From CAZGUX01 sp046160045 (lineage in GTDB: Bacteria; Acidobacteriota; Terriglobia; Bryobacterales; Bryobacteraceae), in the NCBI GenBank assembly GCA_046160045.1, contig JBJXGR010000413.1:1-32958 (forward strand): DNA of 32,958 nt, in the 5' to 3' direction. Below the pieces are notes generated by a model that saw only the letters and a program-made list of their open reading frames with translations, was not told where the DNA came from and did no database searches. Made by a program: the position numbers and the translations under genes. Positions 16,655 through 24,117 of this stretch are shown here, piece after piece (the first letter of the stretch is position 1; each line of letters opens with the position of its first letter).

Positions 16655-17538
16655 ACGCCGGTCTTCGTGAGGAACTCGCGGACGCCCGGAGCAAGCGTGG
16701 AGGCCACTTGCAGGTTGGCCATACCCTTCATGTCGGAAATGACGTACGCGAGGAAACTGCCCGCGTCAAATGCTGCGACCTGGTAGCGATCGGCGCCCGA
16801 CTGGTAGATAGGAATGCCGGAGGGGCCGGCGGCCGGGGAGAGCTGGTCGAACGTCTCGCCGTCTTGTTTGCGGGCGATCACCAGCGACAGCAGCTTGTCG
16901 CCGTTTGCCAGCGTCAGATGCACGTATTGGCGTTTGGCGAAGGCGCACTGATGCGCCAGGACGATCCGGTAGCCTTCCGGAACCGCGGTTCGCACCACCG
17001 GCAGCAACCCCTGGTACGACGGTCCGAGCTCGCGTTCCATCTTCTCCACGCTGGGCGGGTTCTTCGAGTATTTGCGAAACACGGCGCAGTGGATATGGTC
17101 GCGCAGTCCTACTCGCAGGACGGCAGCAAACCGCGCCGAGACCTTCTCGATGTAGGTATTCTGAGCCGGGCGATTGGCGAGTTCCGGCATCGGCTCGGGC
17201 CTGCCGCTGACCCACACCGCGGCAAAGAGGGCGAGGCTCGCGGCGGCGGCCAGGGACCATCGCGCCCAGATCGCGCCGAACGGCTTGCGCGACTCTGCAG
17301 CCCCGATTCGGCGGCGAATGAGCACGGGAAGCTCAACGGGCGCCGGCTGGTTCCGCACGACGGCTTTCAGGCGCGCGCGAAGCTGGACTCGCGCGTCGGC
17401 CTCGGCCGCGCATCCGGCGCAGCTCTCGAGGTGACGCAGCACCTCGTGGTTCGTCTCGATGGTGAGCTCGTTGCTGATGTAGGAGTCGAGATACTTGCGG
17501 GTCCGCTCGCAGATCTCTCCAAATGAAACCCGATTCAT
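16651..17538 (-). CDS. Anti-sigma factor 1: zinc-finger (ZAS), one TM helix, periplasmic Cys/His domain
   Basis: A 295-residue membrane protein. The cytoplasmic N-terminus carries the zf-HC2/ZAS pattern H36-x3-C40-x2-C43 (HLESCAGC), which binds and inhibits ECF sigma factors. One transmembrane helix lies at about 93-111. The periplasmic domain has H148-x-H150-C151, H196-x-C198 and H207, all conserved in the second anti-sigma factor of the window. Its start overlaps the sigma gene by 4 nt (ATGA), giving coupled synthesis. The periplasmic domain is not one I recognise; the conserved Cys/His set suggests metal, heme or redox sensing, which is inference. The 3' end abuts a dispersed repeat. Confidence 0.88.
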   Translation of the reverse strand: MNRVSFGEICERTRKYLDSYISNELTIETNHEVLRHLESCAGCAAEADARVQLRARLKAVVRNQPAPVELPVLIRRRIGAAESRKPFGAIWARWSLAAAASLALFAAVWVSGRPEPMPELANRPAQNTYIEKVSARFAAVLRVGLRDHIHCAVFRKYSKNPPSVEKMERELGPSYQGLLPVVRTAVPEGYRIVLAHQCAFAKRQYVHLTLANGDKLLSLVIARKQDGETFDQLSPAAGPSGIPIYQSGADRYQVAAFDAGSFLAYVISDMKGMANLQVASTLAPGVREFLTKTGV

Positions 17539-18092
17539 GCGCTCTTTCCTTCCCCTTTTGCCCGGCCGATTCCATATGATTGCGCGACGCCGGCCAACCG
17601 CTCACGGAGCTGCCTGCGGCCCCGGCTTAGCCTGGACATGATAGTCCCGATCGGCACGCTCAGAATTCCAGCCGCTTCCTTGTATGAAAACTCTTCGACA
17701 TCGATGAGAAGCACGACGGCCCGGTAGTCATGTGTAACGTCGGCCAATGCCGCCAACATCTCTTCATCGGTAATGTTCTCCGGGATCGACAGGCCTGGCG
17801 ACACGGCCTGGTCGAGAATCACTTCGGGCTCGTTGATCATCCGGACGTTCCGCCATTTCCGGCGGTAGTGATGGAGCGTGTGGAACAGGATCGTAAAGAG
17901 CCACGCGCGGCAGTTGGTCCCCGGCTCGAATCGCCCGAAGGACTTCCAAGCCTGCAGGTAGACTTCCTGGACCACGTCGTCCGCTCCCACTCCCGTGCCC
18001 AGAAGGCGTGCCGCCGTGCGGTAGATGTCGTTCAAAAACGGCAGGGCGGCGGCTTCGAACTCATCCGTTCGCGGCCGGTGCGAGAAGAGCAT
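17535..18092 (-). CDS. ECF RNA polymerase sigma factor 1
   Basis: A 185-residue sigma-70 of the extracytoplasmic-function class. Sigma region 2 is visible at about 20-80 (FLNDIYRTAARLL, DDVVQEVYLQAWKSFGRF, NCRAWLFTILFHTLHHYRRKW). Region 4 is at about 115-170 (DYRAVVLLIDVEEFSYKEAAGILSVPIGTIMSRLSRGRRQL), with the helix-turn-helix that reads the -35 box. It is closely similar to the sigma factor at 31032. The start at 18092 lies 16 nt from the first base of a predicted ECF -10 box, implying autoregulation from a nearly leaderless transcript. Confidence 0.95.
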   Translation of the reverse strand: MLFSHRPRTDEFEAAALPFLNDIYRTAARLLGTGVGADDVVQEVYLQAWKSFGRFEPGTNCRAWLFTILFHTLHHYRRKWRNVRMINEPEVILDQAVSPGLSIPENITDEEMLAALADVTHDYRAVVLLIDVEEFSYKEAAGILSVPIGTIMSRLSRGRRQLRERLAGVAQSYGIGRAKGEGKSA

Positions 18093-18103
18093 CCTACCCC
18101 CTT

Positions 18104-18130
18104 CATCCAGCTATTCAGCCAGTTTATTCC
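18104..18130 (-). promoter_or_regulatory. Predicted ECF promoter P1 (sigma 1 / anti-sigma 1)
   Basis: On the minus strand GGAATAA (18130-18124) is followed by exactly 15 nt and GGATG (18108-18104). The sigma start codon is 16 nt from the first G of GGATG. The layout is shared with six other sites in the window. Confidence 0.65.
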
Positions 18131-18186
18131 CCGCCAGTGAAAAATTTCTGCAAGATCAGAGGATGCTAGCGACCACCCACGCAGAA

Positions 18187-18312
18187 TCAACTACTTACAC
18201 GCCGACCTTGGCAAGCATCATTGTGTTTTTGATCCTTATTGACCGGGTCGGCGGGCAATCCGGCGAACGCCGGGGTCACTCCCAACAGGAGAACAAACCG
18301 TCTGGTCCGCAT
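18187..18312 (-). CDS. Possible 41-residue exported peptide from its own ECF promoter
   Basis: The ORF begins at ATG 18312-18310, 13 nt from the first base of the -10 box of promoter P2, and ends at TGA 18187. The product starts MRTRRFVLLLGVTPAFAG, a textbook short signal peptide with an AFA-type cleavage site. It leaves a mature part of about 24 residues with one Cys (NKDQKHNDACQGRRVSS). It could be a secreted signalling or anti-sigma-modulating peptide, or the remnant of a longer exported protein. No homologue is recognised and it is too short for composition tests. Confidence 0.4.
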   Translation of the reverse strand: MRTRRFVLLLGVTPAFAGLPADPVNKDQKHNDACQGRRVSS

Positions 18313-18320
18313 GTCCTCTC

Positions 18321-18348
18321 AATCCAACTGGCAAGGGCTGTTATTCCC
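18321..18348 (-). promoter_or_regulatory. Predicted ECF promoter P2 (leftward, small exported peptide)
   Basis: The minus strand carries GGGAATAA (18348-18341), a 15 nt spacer and GGATT (18325-18321). Together with P3 the -35 boxes form a perfect 9 bp inverted repeat, TTATTCCCG-n10-CGGGAATAA, centred near 18353. Confidence 0.55.
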
Positions 18349-18358
18349 GGAACGCCGC

Positions 18359-18389
18359 GGGAATAACCACCGGGCTGCCCCGGATGAAG
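18359..18389 (+). promoter_or_regulatory. Predicted ECF promoter P3 (SDR/Rieske operon)
   Basis: GGGAATAA (18359-18366), a 15 nt spacer and GGATGAAG (18382-18389), the last eight bases being identical to the equivalent stretch of P1. The downstream start codon (18408) is 26 nt from the first base of this box and has a Shine-Dalgarno AAGGAG, so this is the one leadered transcript of the set. Confidence 0.65.
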
Positions 18390-18407
18390 CAGGTGCAAGG
18401 AGCAACG

Positions 18408-19211
18408 ATGGAACGATTAAAAGGAAAGAACGTGCTGATCACCGGCGCGTCGTCCGGCATCGGGCAGGCGATCGCGATCCGGTTTGCGCGAGAAGGTGCG
18501 AACGTCGCCATTAATTATCGGAGCGGCGCCGAACAGGCAGAAGCCACCCAGGTGCTCGCCAAGGCCGCACGCACCAATGGCCACGGGCGGGAGATCCTCG
18601 TGCAGGCCGACGTCTCGAGCGAAGAGCAGGTCAAGAACATGATTGCCAAGACGATCGAAGCGTTCGGCCGCCTCGACGTCCTCATAAACAACGCCGGAAT
18701 TCAGAAACCGGCGCCCAGCCACGAGATCGAGACCGCGGACTTCGACCGCATCATCTCGGTCAACTTGCGCGGGCCGTTCCTCTGTTCGCGCGAGGCCATC
18801 CGGCACTTTCTTTCGCGGCCGGGCGGCGGCGTCATCCTCAACAATTCGAGCGTCCACGAGATCATTCCGAAACCGAAGTACCTCTCGTATTCCGTGAGCA
18901 AGGGCGGGATGGAGAACCTGACCAAGTCGCTGGCGCTCGAATACGCCGGCCAGGGCATCCGGGTGAACGCCGTCGGACCGGGCGCCGTCGTGACGCCAAT
19001 CAACAAGGCCTGGACCGATAGCCCGAAGGCGCGAGGCGAGGTCGAAAGTCACATTCCGATGGGTCACGCAGCGGAAGCCGACGAGATCGCGTCGGTGTTC
19101 GCGTTCCTGGCATCGGACGAAGCGTCGTACGTGACCGGGCAGACGATCTTCGCCTGTGGCGGCCTGACGCTGTATCCCGAGTTCCGCGTGGCCTGGTCAT
19201 CGGGAGAGTAA
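18408..19211 (+). CDS. Short-chain dehydrogenase/reductase (glucose 1-dehydrogenase-like)
   Basis: A 267-residue classical SDR; the start at 18408 is chosen over ATG 18384 because AAGGAG lies 5 nt upstream and 18384 falls in the predicted -10 box. Visible motifs are the Rossmann TGASSGIG near residue 14, NNAG, the catalytic Ser in NNSSVHE, YSVSKGG (the Tyr/Lys pair) and NAVGPGAVVTP. The family oxidises sugars, polyols or other alcohols with NAD(P); the NYRS stretch after the second strand suggests NADP use. It is first in the rightward operon under promoter P3, 10 nt ahead of a second SDR. The substrate is not determinable. Confidence 0.92.
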   Translation: MERLKGKNVLITGASSGIGQAIAIRFAREGANVAINYRSGAEQAEATQVLAKAARTNGHGREILVQADVSSEEQVKNMIAKTIEAFGRLDVLINNAGIQKPAPSHEIETADFDRIISVNLRGPFLCSREAIRHFLSRPGGGVILNNSSVHEIIPKPKYLSYSVSKGGMENLTKSLALEYAGQGIRVNAVGPGAVVTPINKAWTDSPKARGEVESHIPMGHAAEADEIASVFAFLASDEASYVTGQTIFACGGLTLYPEFRVAWSSGE

Positions 19212-19221
19212 GGGGAACATC

Positions 19222-19899
19222 ATGAGTTCACTCGAAGGAAAAACGGTTATCGTCACTGGCGCCAAAGGTGGCCTGGGCAGTTTCGTCACCGAGGCCTTTC
19301 TCGCGGCCGGCGCCCGAGTGGTAGGCGTATCGCGATCGATCCAGGCAAGCGACTTCCCTCACCCGGAGTTCGTCGCCTTGCCGGCCGAGTTGTCGAGCGG
19401 CGACGCTGCTCGTAAGGTCGCGGCGGAAGTCTCCGGACGGTTCGGGCGCATCGACGCTCTTGCTCACGTTATGGGCGGATTCGCCGGTGGGCAGAGCGTC
19501 GCGGAGACCGACGACGCGACGTTGGAAAAGATGCTCGACCTCAACTACCGGGCCGCGTTCTACATGGCTCGCGCCGTCCTACCCCAGATGCGGGCACAAG
19601 GCGGAGGCCGCATCGTGGCGGTCGCGAGCCGGCAGGCGGCGGAACCGGCCGCCATGACCGGCGCATACAGCGCGTCCAAGGCGGCGCTGGTTGCGCTGAT
19701 CCGAACAATCGCGCTCGAGAATAAGGATCGCTGCATCTCCGCGAACGCGGTGCTGCCGGGCACGATGGACACGCCGGGCAACCCCGGACCGCAATTCGTT
19801 CAACCGGCGCAGGTGGCGGCGATGCTCGTGCACCTGGCCTCCGACGCCGCGGCGCAAGTCACGGGCGCGGCGATTCCGATCTACGGAAACCAGGTGTGA
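19222..19899 (+). CDS. Short-chain dehydrogenase/reductase, second of pair
   Basis: A 225-residue SDR with TGAKGGLG, a variant HVMGGF where NNAG is usual, a catalytic Ser in AVASRQAA, and YSASKAAL carrying the Tyr/Lys pair. A Shine-Dalgarno AAGGGGA precedes the start. The altered NNAG motif and short cofactor loop set it apart from the first SDR, so the two are unlikely to be simple duplicates. Its stop is 1 nt before the next start, consistent with one operon. Confidence 0.9.
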   Translation: MSSLEGKTVIVTGAKGGLGSFVTEAFLAAGARVVGVSRSIQASDFPHPEFVALPAELSSGDAARKVAAEVSGRFGRIDALAHVMGGFAGGQSVAETDDATLEKMLDLNYRAAFYMARAVLPQMRAQGGGRIVAVASRQAAEPAAMTGAYSASKAALVALIRTIALENKDRCISANAVLPGTMDTPGNPGPQFVQPAQVAAMLVHLASDAAAQVTGAAIPIYGNQV

Positions 19900-19900
19900 C

Positions 19901-20095
19901 ATGACGGTCGCGCTGTGGCTGGCTGGCATTTACGCAGGGATTGGCCTTGTGTTCGCAGTGGTGTTCGTCGCGGTCGGGATCGGCCGGGTCGATCCCAACG
20001 CGCGGAAGGCGCCGCTCGGGTTCCGCCTGATCGTTCTGCCCGGCTGTGCGGCGCTCTGGCCGCTGATGGCGGGGCGATGGATGAGGGCGCGATGA
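19901..20095 (+). CDS. Small membrane protein (64 aa) in the Rieske operon
   Basis: Two hydrophobic helices, at about 5-27 (LAGIYAGIGLVFAVVFVAVGI) and 41-57 (FRLIVLPGCAALWPLMAG), flank a GRVDPNARKAPLGFR linker. The R-DPxA--APxGFRL...PG---LWPL pattern resembles small membrane proteins found beside respiratory or heme oxidoreductases, but I have no firm family name. The stop overlaps the next gene's ATG (ATGA at 20092-20095). It may be an accessory subunit of the membrane reductase downstream. Confidence 0.75.
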   Translation: MTVALWLAGIYAGIGLVFAVVFVAVGIGRVDPNARKAPLGFRLIVLPGCAALWPLMAGRWMRAR

Positions 20096-20235
20096 CGCGA
20101 CCCCTGCGGCGCGCTCACTTCCGGATCTGGATCGTATTGGCCTTGCTGCTATACGCCATATTGACGGCAGGCATCCTGGCCCGGCGAAGCACGATGCCGG
20201 TGAATCCGAACCTGAATTGGGAGCAGTATCGATGA
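20092..20235 (+). CDS. Single-pass membrane mini-protein (47 aa) in the Rieske operon
   Basis: Starts at ATG 20092 in a 4 nt overlap with the previous gene and ends in a 4 nt overlap (ATGA) with the next. A basic N-terminus (MTRPLRRAHFR) precedes one transmembrane helix (IWIVLALLLYAILTAGILA) and a periplasmic tail with PVNPNLNWEQY. The tight double overlap supports real translation and stoichiometric production with its neighbours. The function is unknown; a structural subunit of the reductase is the best guess. Confidence 0.7.
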   Translation: MTRPLRRAHFRIWIVLALLLYAILTAGILARRSTMPVNPNLNWEQYR

Positions 20236-21257
20236 GCCTCGGCTACCAGGCGGTCGGTTGGAACCGCACGAAGAAAATCTACGACAGCCTCATCGTGAGC
20301 GGACTGGCGGTGTACCTCGCGCTGTTCGTGGGCATCGGAGCAGCCGTTCATCCGCACGCGACGGCGGAGACGCTGCTGATCCGCGGACTGGGCACTGCGG
20401 CGCTTCTGCTGCTGCACGTGATTCTCGCGATCGGTCCGCTGTGCCGCCTCGACCGGCGCTTCCTGCCGATGTTGTACAACCGCCGGCACCTGGGCGTCAC
20501 GATGTTCCTTCTTGCCCTCGCGCATGGGGTCTTCTCGATCTTCCAGTTCCATGCGCTGGGCGACGTGAACCCGCTGGTCAGTGTGTTCGTCAGCAACACC
20601 CGGTACGGCAGCCTTGCCGATTTTCCGTTCCAGGCGCTCGGATTCTTTGCGCTTACGATCCTGTTCCTGATGGCAGCCACCAGCCACGACTTCTGGCTGG
20701 CCAACCTGACCGCCCCGGCGTGGAAGCGACTTCACATGCTGGTGTACGTCGCCTATGGCCTTTTGATCGCGCACGTGGTGCTGGGCGCGCTCCAGTCGGA
20801 AACGAGCCGGGCGCTCCCGGTAATCCTCGGCCTGGGCATTACCGTCCTGGCCACGCTACATCTGGCGGCGGCGGCGAAGGAGCGCCGGAAGGACAGCACC
20901 GGTCCGGGATACATGCCTGCCTGCGATCTCGACCGCATCCCCGAGAATCGCGCCTGCGTGGTTTCGTGCGGCGGCGAGCGGGTCGCGGTGTTCAAGTATG
21001 GCGGCAAGGTGTCAGCAGTTTCGAACGTCTGCCGGCATCAGAACGGCCCACTGGGCGAAGGCAAGATTATCGACGGCTGTATCACCTGTCCCTGGCACGG
21101 CTATCAGTACCTGCCTGATACGGGGGCCTCGCCGCCGCCATTCACGGAGAAGGTCTCGACCTACCGCACGAAGATCGTGGGCCGGCAGGTGTTGGTCGAT
21201 CCGATGCCGCTCCCGCCGGGAACGCGCGTCACCCCATCGGAGATCCCACATGTCTGA
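20232..21257 (+). CDS. Ferric-reductase-like membrane cytochrome b fused to a Rieske [2Fe-2S] domain
   Basis: A 341-residue protein starting at 20232 (ATGA overlap). Residues about 15-215 hold six hydrophobic segments with candidate heme-ligand His62, His98, His168 and His181, as in the ferric-reductase-like/MsrQ superfamily. Residues 226-325 form a Rieske domain with C267-x-H269 and C286-PW-H289, the four 2Fe-2S ligands. The fusion suggests electron transfer between an iron-sulfur centre and membrane heme(s). The electron donor could be an SDR product through a quinone or ferredoxin, which is inference. It shares an 8 nt overlap with the next gene. Confidence 0.85.
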   Translation: MSLGYQAVGWNRTKKIYDSLIVSGLAVYLALFVGIGAAVHPHATAETLLIRGLGTAALLLLHVILAIGPLCRLDRRFLPMLYNRRHLGVTMFLLALAHGVFSIFQFHALGDVNPLVSVFVSNTRYGSLADFPFQALGFFALTILFLMAATSHDFWLANLTAPAWKRLHMLVYVAYGLLIAHVVLGALQSETSRALPVILGLGITVLATLHLAAAAKERRKDSTGPGYMPACDLDRIPENRACVVSCGGERVAVFKYGGKVSAVSNVCRHQNGPLGEGKIIDGCITCPWHGYQYLPDTGASPPPFTEKVSTYRTKIVGRQVLVDPMPLPPGTRVTPSEIPHV

Positions 21258-21918
21258 GTTCTACATTGGCTACTCGCCCATTCCGGCGGGCCTGCGAACG
21301 TTCGTACGGCGCGTTGTCGCGGTCCTCGGAGTGATTGCCGCCGGAGCGGCGATCGCGCTCGTCCTGGAGCAGGACCCTTTTGCTCCGAGCGTGTTCGAGT
21401 TTCACGAATATCGCGAGTTCGAGGGCGTGCTGATTACGAAACCGTATCCCGCGCTCGTTGCCGCGGACGGGCTTCCGTGGCTGCTCGCCGGACCGGGCAA
21501 GCACGGATTCGCACCGCCCTCCGAACTCCGGGGCCAGGTCGTGCGATTGCGCGGGGAGCGAATCTACCGCGGACCGGACCGCATGATCGCGGTTCAAGGG
21601 GTGACCGCCGTGAGGCCGAGCGAACCCCCGCCGGAGGTCGACCTCGGTCCGGTGGAGCTCACCGGCGAGATCGTGGACAGCAAGTGCTACTTCGGCGTGA
21701 TGAACCCCGGCAATGGTAAAGTCCATCGCGACTGTGCGGTCCGGTGTCTGAGCGGCGGCATTCCGCCCGCGCTGATTGTGCGCGACGCAGCCGGCGCGGG
21801 GCGAACGGTGCTGCTGGCGAATTGGCGGCGCGAGCTGCTGGACCGGGTGGCCGAGCCGGTGACCATTCGCGGCCGCCTGGCCCGATCCGCCGGCCGATTG
21901 ATTCTCTACGCGGAATAA
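21250..21918 (+). CDS. Membrane-anchored Cys/His protein, Rieske partner of unknown function
   Basis: A 222-residue protein that overlaps the Rieske gene by 8 nt. One transmembrane helix sits at about 21-40 and the rest is predicted periplasmic. Two OB-like beta stretches are visible (LRGQVVRLRGERIYRG and VELTGEIVDSKCYFG). A compact Cys/His cluster comprises C146, H159, C162 and C166 in KCYFGVMNPGNGKVHRDC followed by AVRC, a plausible metal or heme site. I do not recognise a named family. Its position directly after the Rieske-cytochrome gene suggests it is an electron acceptor or assembly partner. Confidence 0.75.
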   Translation: MSEFYIGYSPIPAGLRTFVRRVVAVLGVIAAGAAIALVLEQDPFAPSVFEFHEYREFEGVLITKPYPALVAADGLPWLLAGPGKHGFAPPSELRGQVVRLRGERIYRGPDRMIAVQGVTAVRPSEPPPEVDLGPVELTGEIVDSKCYFGVMNPGNGKVHRDCAVRCLSGGIPPALIVRDAAGAGRTVLLANWRRELLDRVAEPVTIRGRLARSAGRLILYAE

Positions 21919-21938
21919 ATGCGACGCGCCCGCGGATT
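21912..21938 (+). promoter_or_regulatory. Predicted ECF promoter P4 (internal, acyltransferase)
   Basis: GGAATAA (21912-21918, including the TAA stop of the upstream gene), a 15 nt spacer and GGATT (21934-21938). The ATG at 21948 is 14 nt from the first G of GGATT. It lies inside the operon and would add independent expression of the acyltransferase. Confidence 0.55.
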
Positions 21939-21947
21939 TCGAGAGTG

Positions 21948-23720
21948 ATGGCTACCGCGGTTTTTGACTCCGTCATTCCCCGGATCGTCCCCTTCCCGCT
22001 GCCGCGCGCGATCCGCGATCTTCTCTCCCGCGCTCTCGGTTTCGACGAACTTGCGCGCGTGTACGACGCGCTGCAGTCGGCGGGAGACCGGCCGATCACC
22101 GACCGCCTGCTGGGAGTCCTTTCCGTCCGCTGCGCGGTCTCGGATGCCGATATCGAGCGCATCCCACGTGCAGGCGCGGCGATCGTCACGGCGAACCACC
22201 CGTTTGGCATCCTCGAGGGCGCGGCGCTCGCGGCCCTGCTCGGCCGGGTGCGGTCCGATGTTCGCATCCTCGCGAACGGAATCCTGACCGCCATTCCGGA
22301 GTTGCGCGACCTCGTGATCCCGGTGGATCCGATGTCCGGGCCACAAGCCGCAGGCGGCAACGGCCACGGTCTGCGGCGCGCGCTCGAGCATCTCGGCGCA
22401 GGCGGCATGCTGGTCATTTTTCCGGCCGGCGAGGTCTCGCACTTCTGCTGGCGGGAGCGCGGTGTGAGCGACCCGGGCTGGAACCCGGCCGTCGCCCGGC
22501 TGGTGAACATCGCGGCGAGGCGAGGCGTTCGTGTACCGGTGCTGCCGGCTTTTGTCGATGGCGCCAACGGAGCTCTGTTTCAGGCCGCCGGCATGGTGCA
22601 TCCGCGACTGCGTACGGCGCTGCTCGGCCGCGAGTTGCTCAACAAACGCGGGCGGCGCGTGGAGGTGCGGATCGGGACGCCGGTCGAGTCCGACAGGCTT
22701 CTCGCGATTCCAAGCCCACGCGAACAGGTCGACTATCTCCGCTGGCGCACGTACCTGCTGGCGCGCCGCGAGCGCTTCAAGCCGTTAACGTCGCGGCCAT
22801 TGGACCGCCCGGACGATGCTCAACGCGAGGCTGTTGCAGGGCCGATCCCACCAGAGGCACTCGCCCGCGAGATTGGCGGGTTGCCCGCCGACCACCTCCT
22901 GAACCGCTCCGGCGATCTGGAGGTCTATCTCGCGAACGCCGCCGCGATTCCGCAGACGCTGCTCGAACTCGGCCGGCTGCGTGAGATCACGTTCCGCGCC
23001 GCTGGCGAAGGAACCGGCAAGCGGCTCGACCTGGACCGCTTCGACGAGCACTACCTTCACCTATTCGTCTGGAACGCGCGCCGGCAGGAAGTCGTCGGCG
23101 CCTACCGCCTGGTGGGCACGGACACCGCCGGCACGCGGGGACTCTACACCGCGACGCTCTTTCGTTACCGCCCGGAGTTTCTGGACCGTCTCGGGCCGGC
23201 GGTCGAACTGGGCCGCTCGTTCATTCGCGCCGAGTACCAGAAAGGGTTCGCGCCGCTGCTCCTGTTGTGGAAGGGAATCGGCGCGTTCCTCGTGCGCAAC
23301 CCGCGGTACACGGTCCTGTTCGGACCGGTCAGCATCAGCAACCAGTACGCCGCCGTCTCGCGAGAGCTGATGGTCGGGTTCCTCGAGAAGTATGCGATGC
23401 TGCGCGGCTGGGCCGGCTTGGTGCGCGGCCGCAATCCGTTCCGCCGCCGGCTACCGGACGACGGCTTGCCGAGCGCGGGCTTCGACGTCGAAGACCTCTC
23501 CACGATTCTCGGTGATGTGGAGCAGAACGTTGCGGGCGTTCCGGTCCTGTTGCGGCAATACCTGCGGCTCGGCGGCAAGCTGCTTGGCTTTAATGTCGAC
23601 GCCAAGTTTGCGAACGCGCTCGACGGGCTGATCCTCGTCGACCTCACTAAGACGGAGCCGAAGCTGATCGAGCGGTATCTCGGCAAGGAGTATTTGAAAG
23701 GACAACATGGAACACACTAG
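21948..23720 (+). CDS. Two-domain acyltransferase, OlsF-like (ornithine-lipid synthase type)
   Basis: A 590-residue protein; the start is ATG 21948, since longer frames run through the upstream gene. Residues about 60-280 are a PlsC-type lysophospholipid acyltransferase with N83-H84-PFGILE-G and FPAGEVSHF. Residues about 330-560 are a GNAT-like N-acyltransferase (LEVYLANAAAIPQTLLELG, YLHLFVWNARRQEVVGAYRLVG, FIRAEYQKGFAPLLLLWKGIG). This O-acyl/N-acyl pairing is the architecture of bifunctional OlsF, which builds phosphorus-free ornithine lipids. The order here (PlsC first, GNAT second) matches. Whether ornithine is the head group is inference. It overlaps the next gene by 14 nt. Confidence 0.82.
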   Translation: MATAVFDSVIPRIVPFPLPRAIRDLLSRALGFDELARVYDALQSAGDRPITDRLLGVLSVRCAVSDADIERIPRAGAAIVTANHPFGILEGAALAALLGRVRSDVRILANGILTAIPELRDLVIPVDPMSGPQAAGGNGHGLRRALEHLGAGGMLVIFPAGEVSHFCWRERGVSDPGWNPAVARLVNIAARRGVRVPVLPAFVDGANGALFQAAGMVHPRLRTALLGRELLNKRGRRVEVRIGTPVESDRLLAIPSPREQVDYLRWRTYLLARRERFKPLTSRPLDRPDDAQREAVAGPIPPEALAREIGGLPADHLLNRSGDLEVYLANAAAIPQTLLELGRLREITFRAAGEGTGKRLDLDRFDEHYLHLFVWNARRQEVVGAYRLVGTDTAGTRGLYTATLFRYRPEFLDRLGPAVELGRSFIRAEYQKGFAPLLLLWKGIGAFLVRNPRYTVLFGPVSISNQYAAVSRELMVGFLEKYAMLRGWAGLVRGRNPFRRRLPDDGLPSAGFDVEDLSTILGDVEQNVAGVPVLLRQYLRLGGKLLGFNVDAKFANALDGLILVDLTKTEPKLIERYLGKEYLKGQHGTH

Positions 23721-24117
23721 AGCATTTGTTTGGACGAGCTGGGGGCTGCGGCTGATCGTCGCGGTCATTCTGCTGCAAACCCTTTTCTTCAAGTTCACCG
23801 GGGCCCGGGAATCGGTCTACATCTTCTCGACGCTCGGGATGGAACCATGGGGGCGAATTGGATCGGGCGTCTTCGAGTTGATCGCGTCCGCGTTACTGCT
23901 GATCCCGTCGACCGTGCCGTTCGGCGCCGCGATGGCGCTGGCCGCCACAGGCAGCGCGATTGTCTTCCATCTGACCAGGCTCGGAGTCGCGCTGGCAGCC
24001 GTCGGCGACCGCGGCGAGCTATTCGCCCTCGCCGTGCTGGTCGTTTTGTGCTCGGCAGCCCTGCTCTTGATGTACCGCCGGGAACTGCCGTTCGTCGCTT
24101 CCCACAAACTCACCTGA
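23707..24117 (+). CDS. DoxX-like membrane protein
   Basis: A 136-residue protein with four hydrophobic helices. Positions 15-33 carry RLIVAVILLQTLFFKFTGA, followed by an E-SVYIFSTLGMEPWGRIG loop, which is the usual start of DoxX/DoxD-like proteins. Its ATG lies 13 nt before the acyltransferase stop and has a GAAAGGACAAC leader, so it is the last gene of the rightward run. DoxX-type proteins are linked to quinone-dependent electron flow and redox stress; the specific role is unproven. Confidence 0.8.
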   Translation: MEHTRAFVWTSWGLRLIVAVILLQTLFFKFTGARESVYIFSTLGMEPWGRIGSGVFELIASALLLIPSTVPFGAAMALAATGSAIVFHLTRLGVALAAVGDRGELFALAVLVVLCSAALLLMYRRELPFVASHKLT

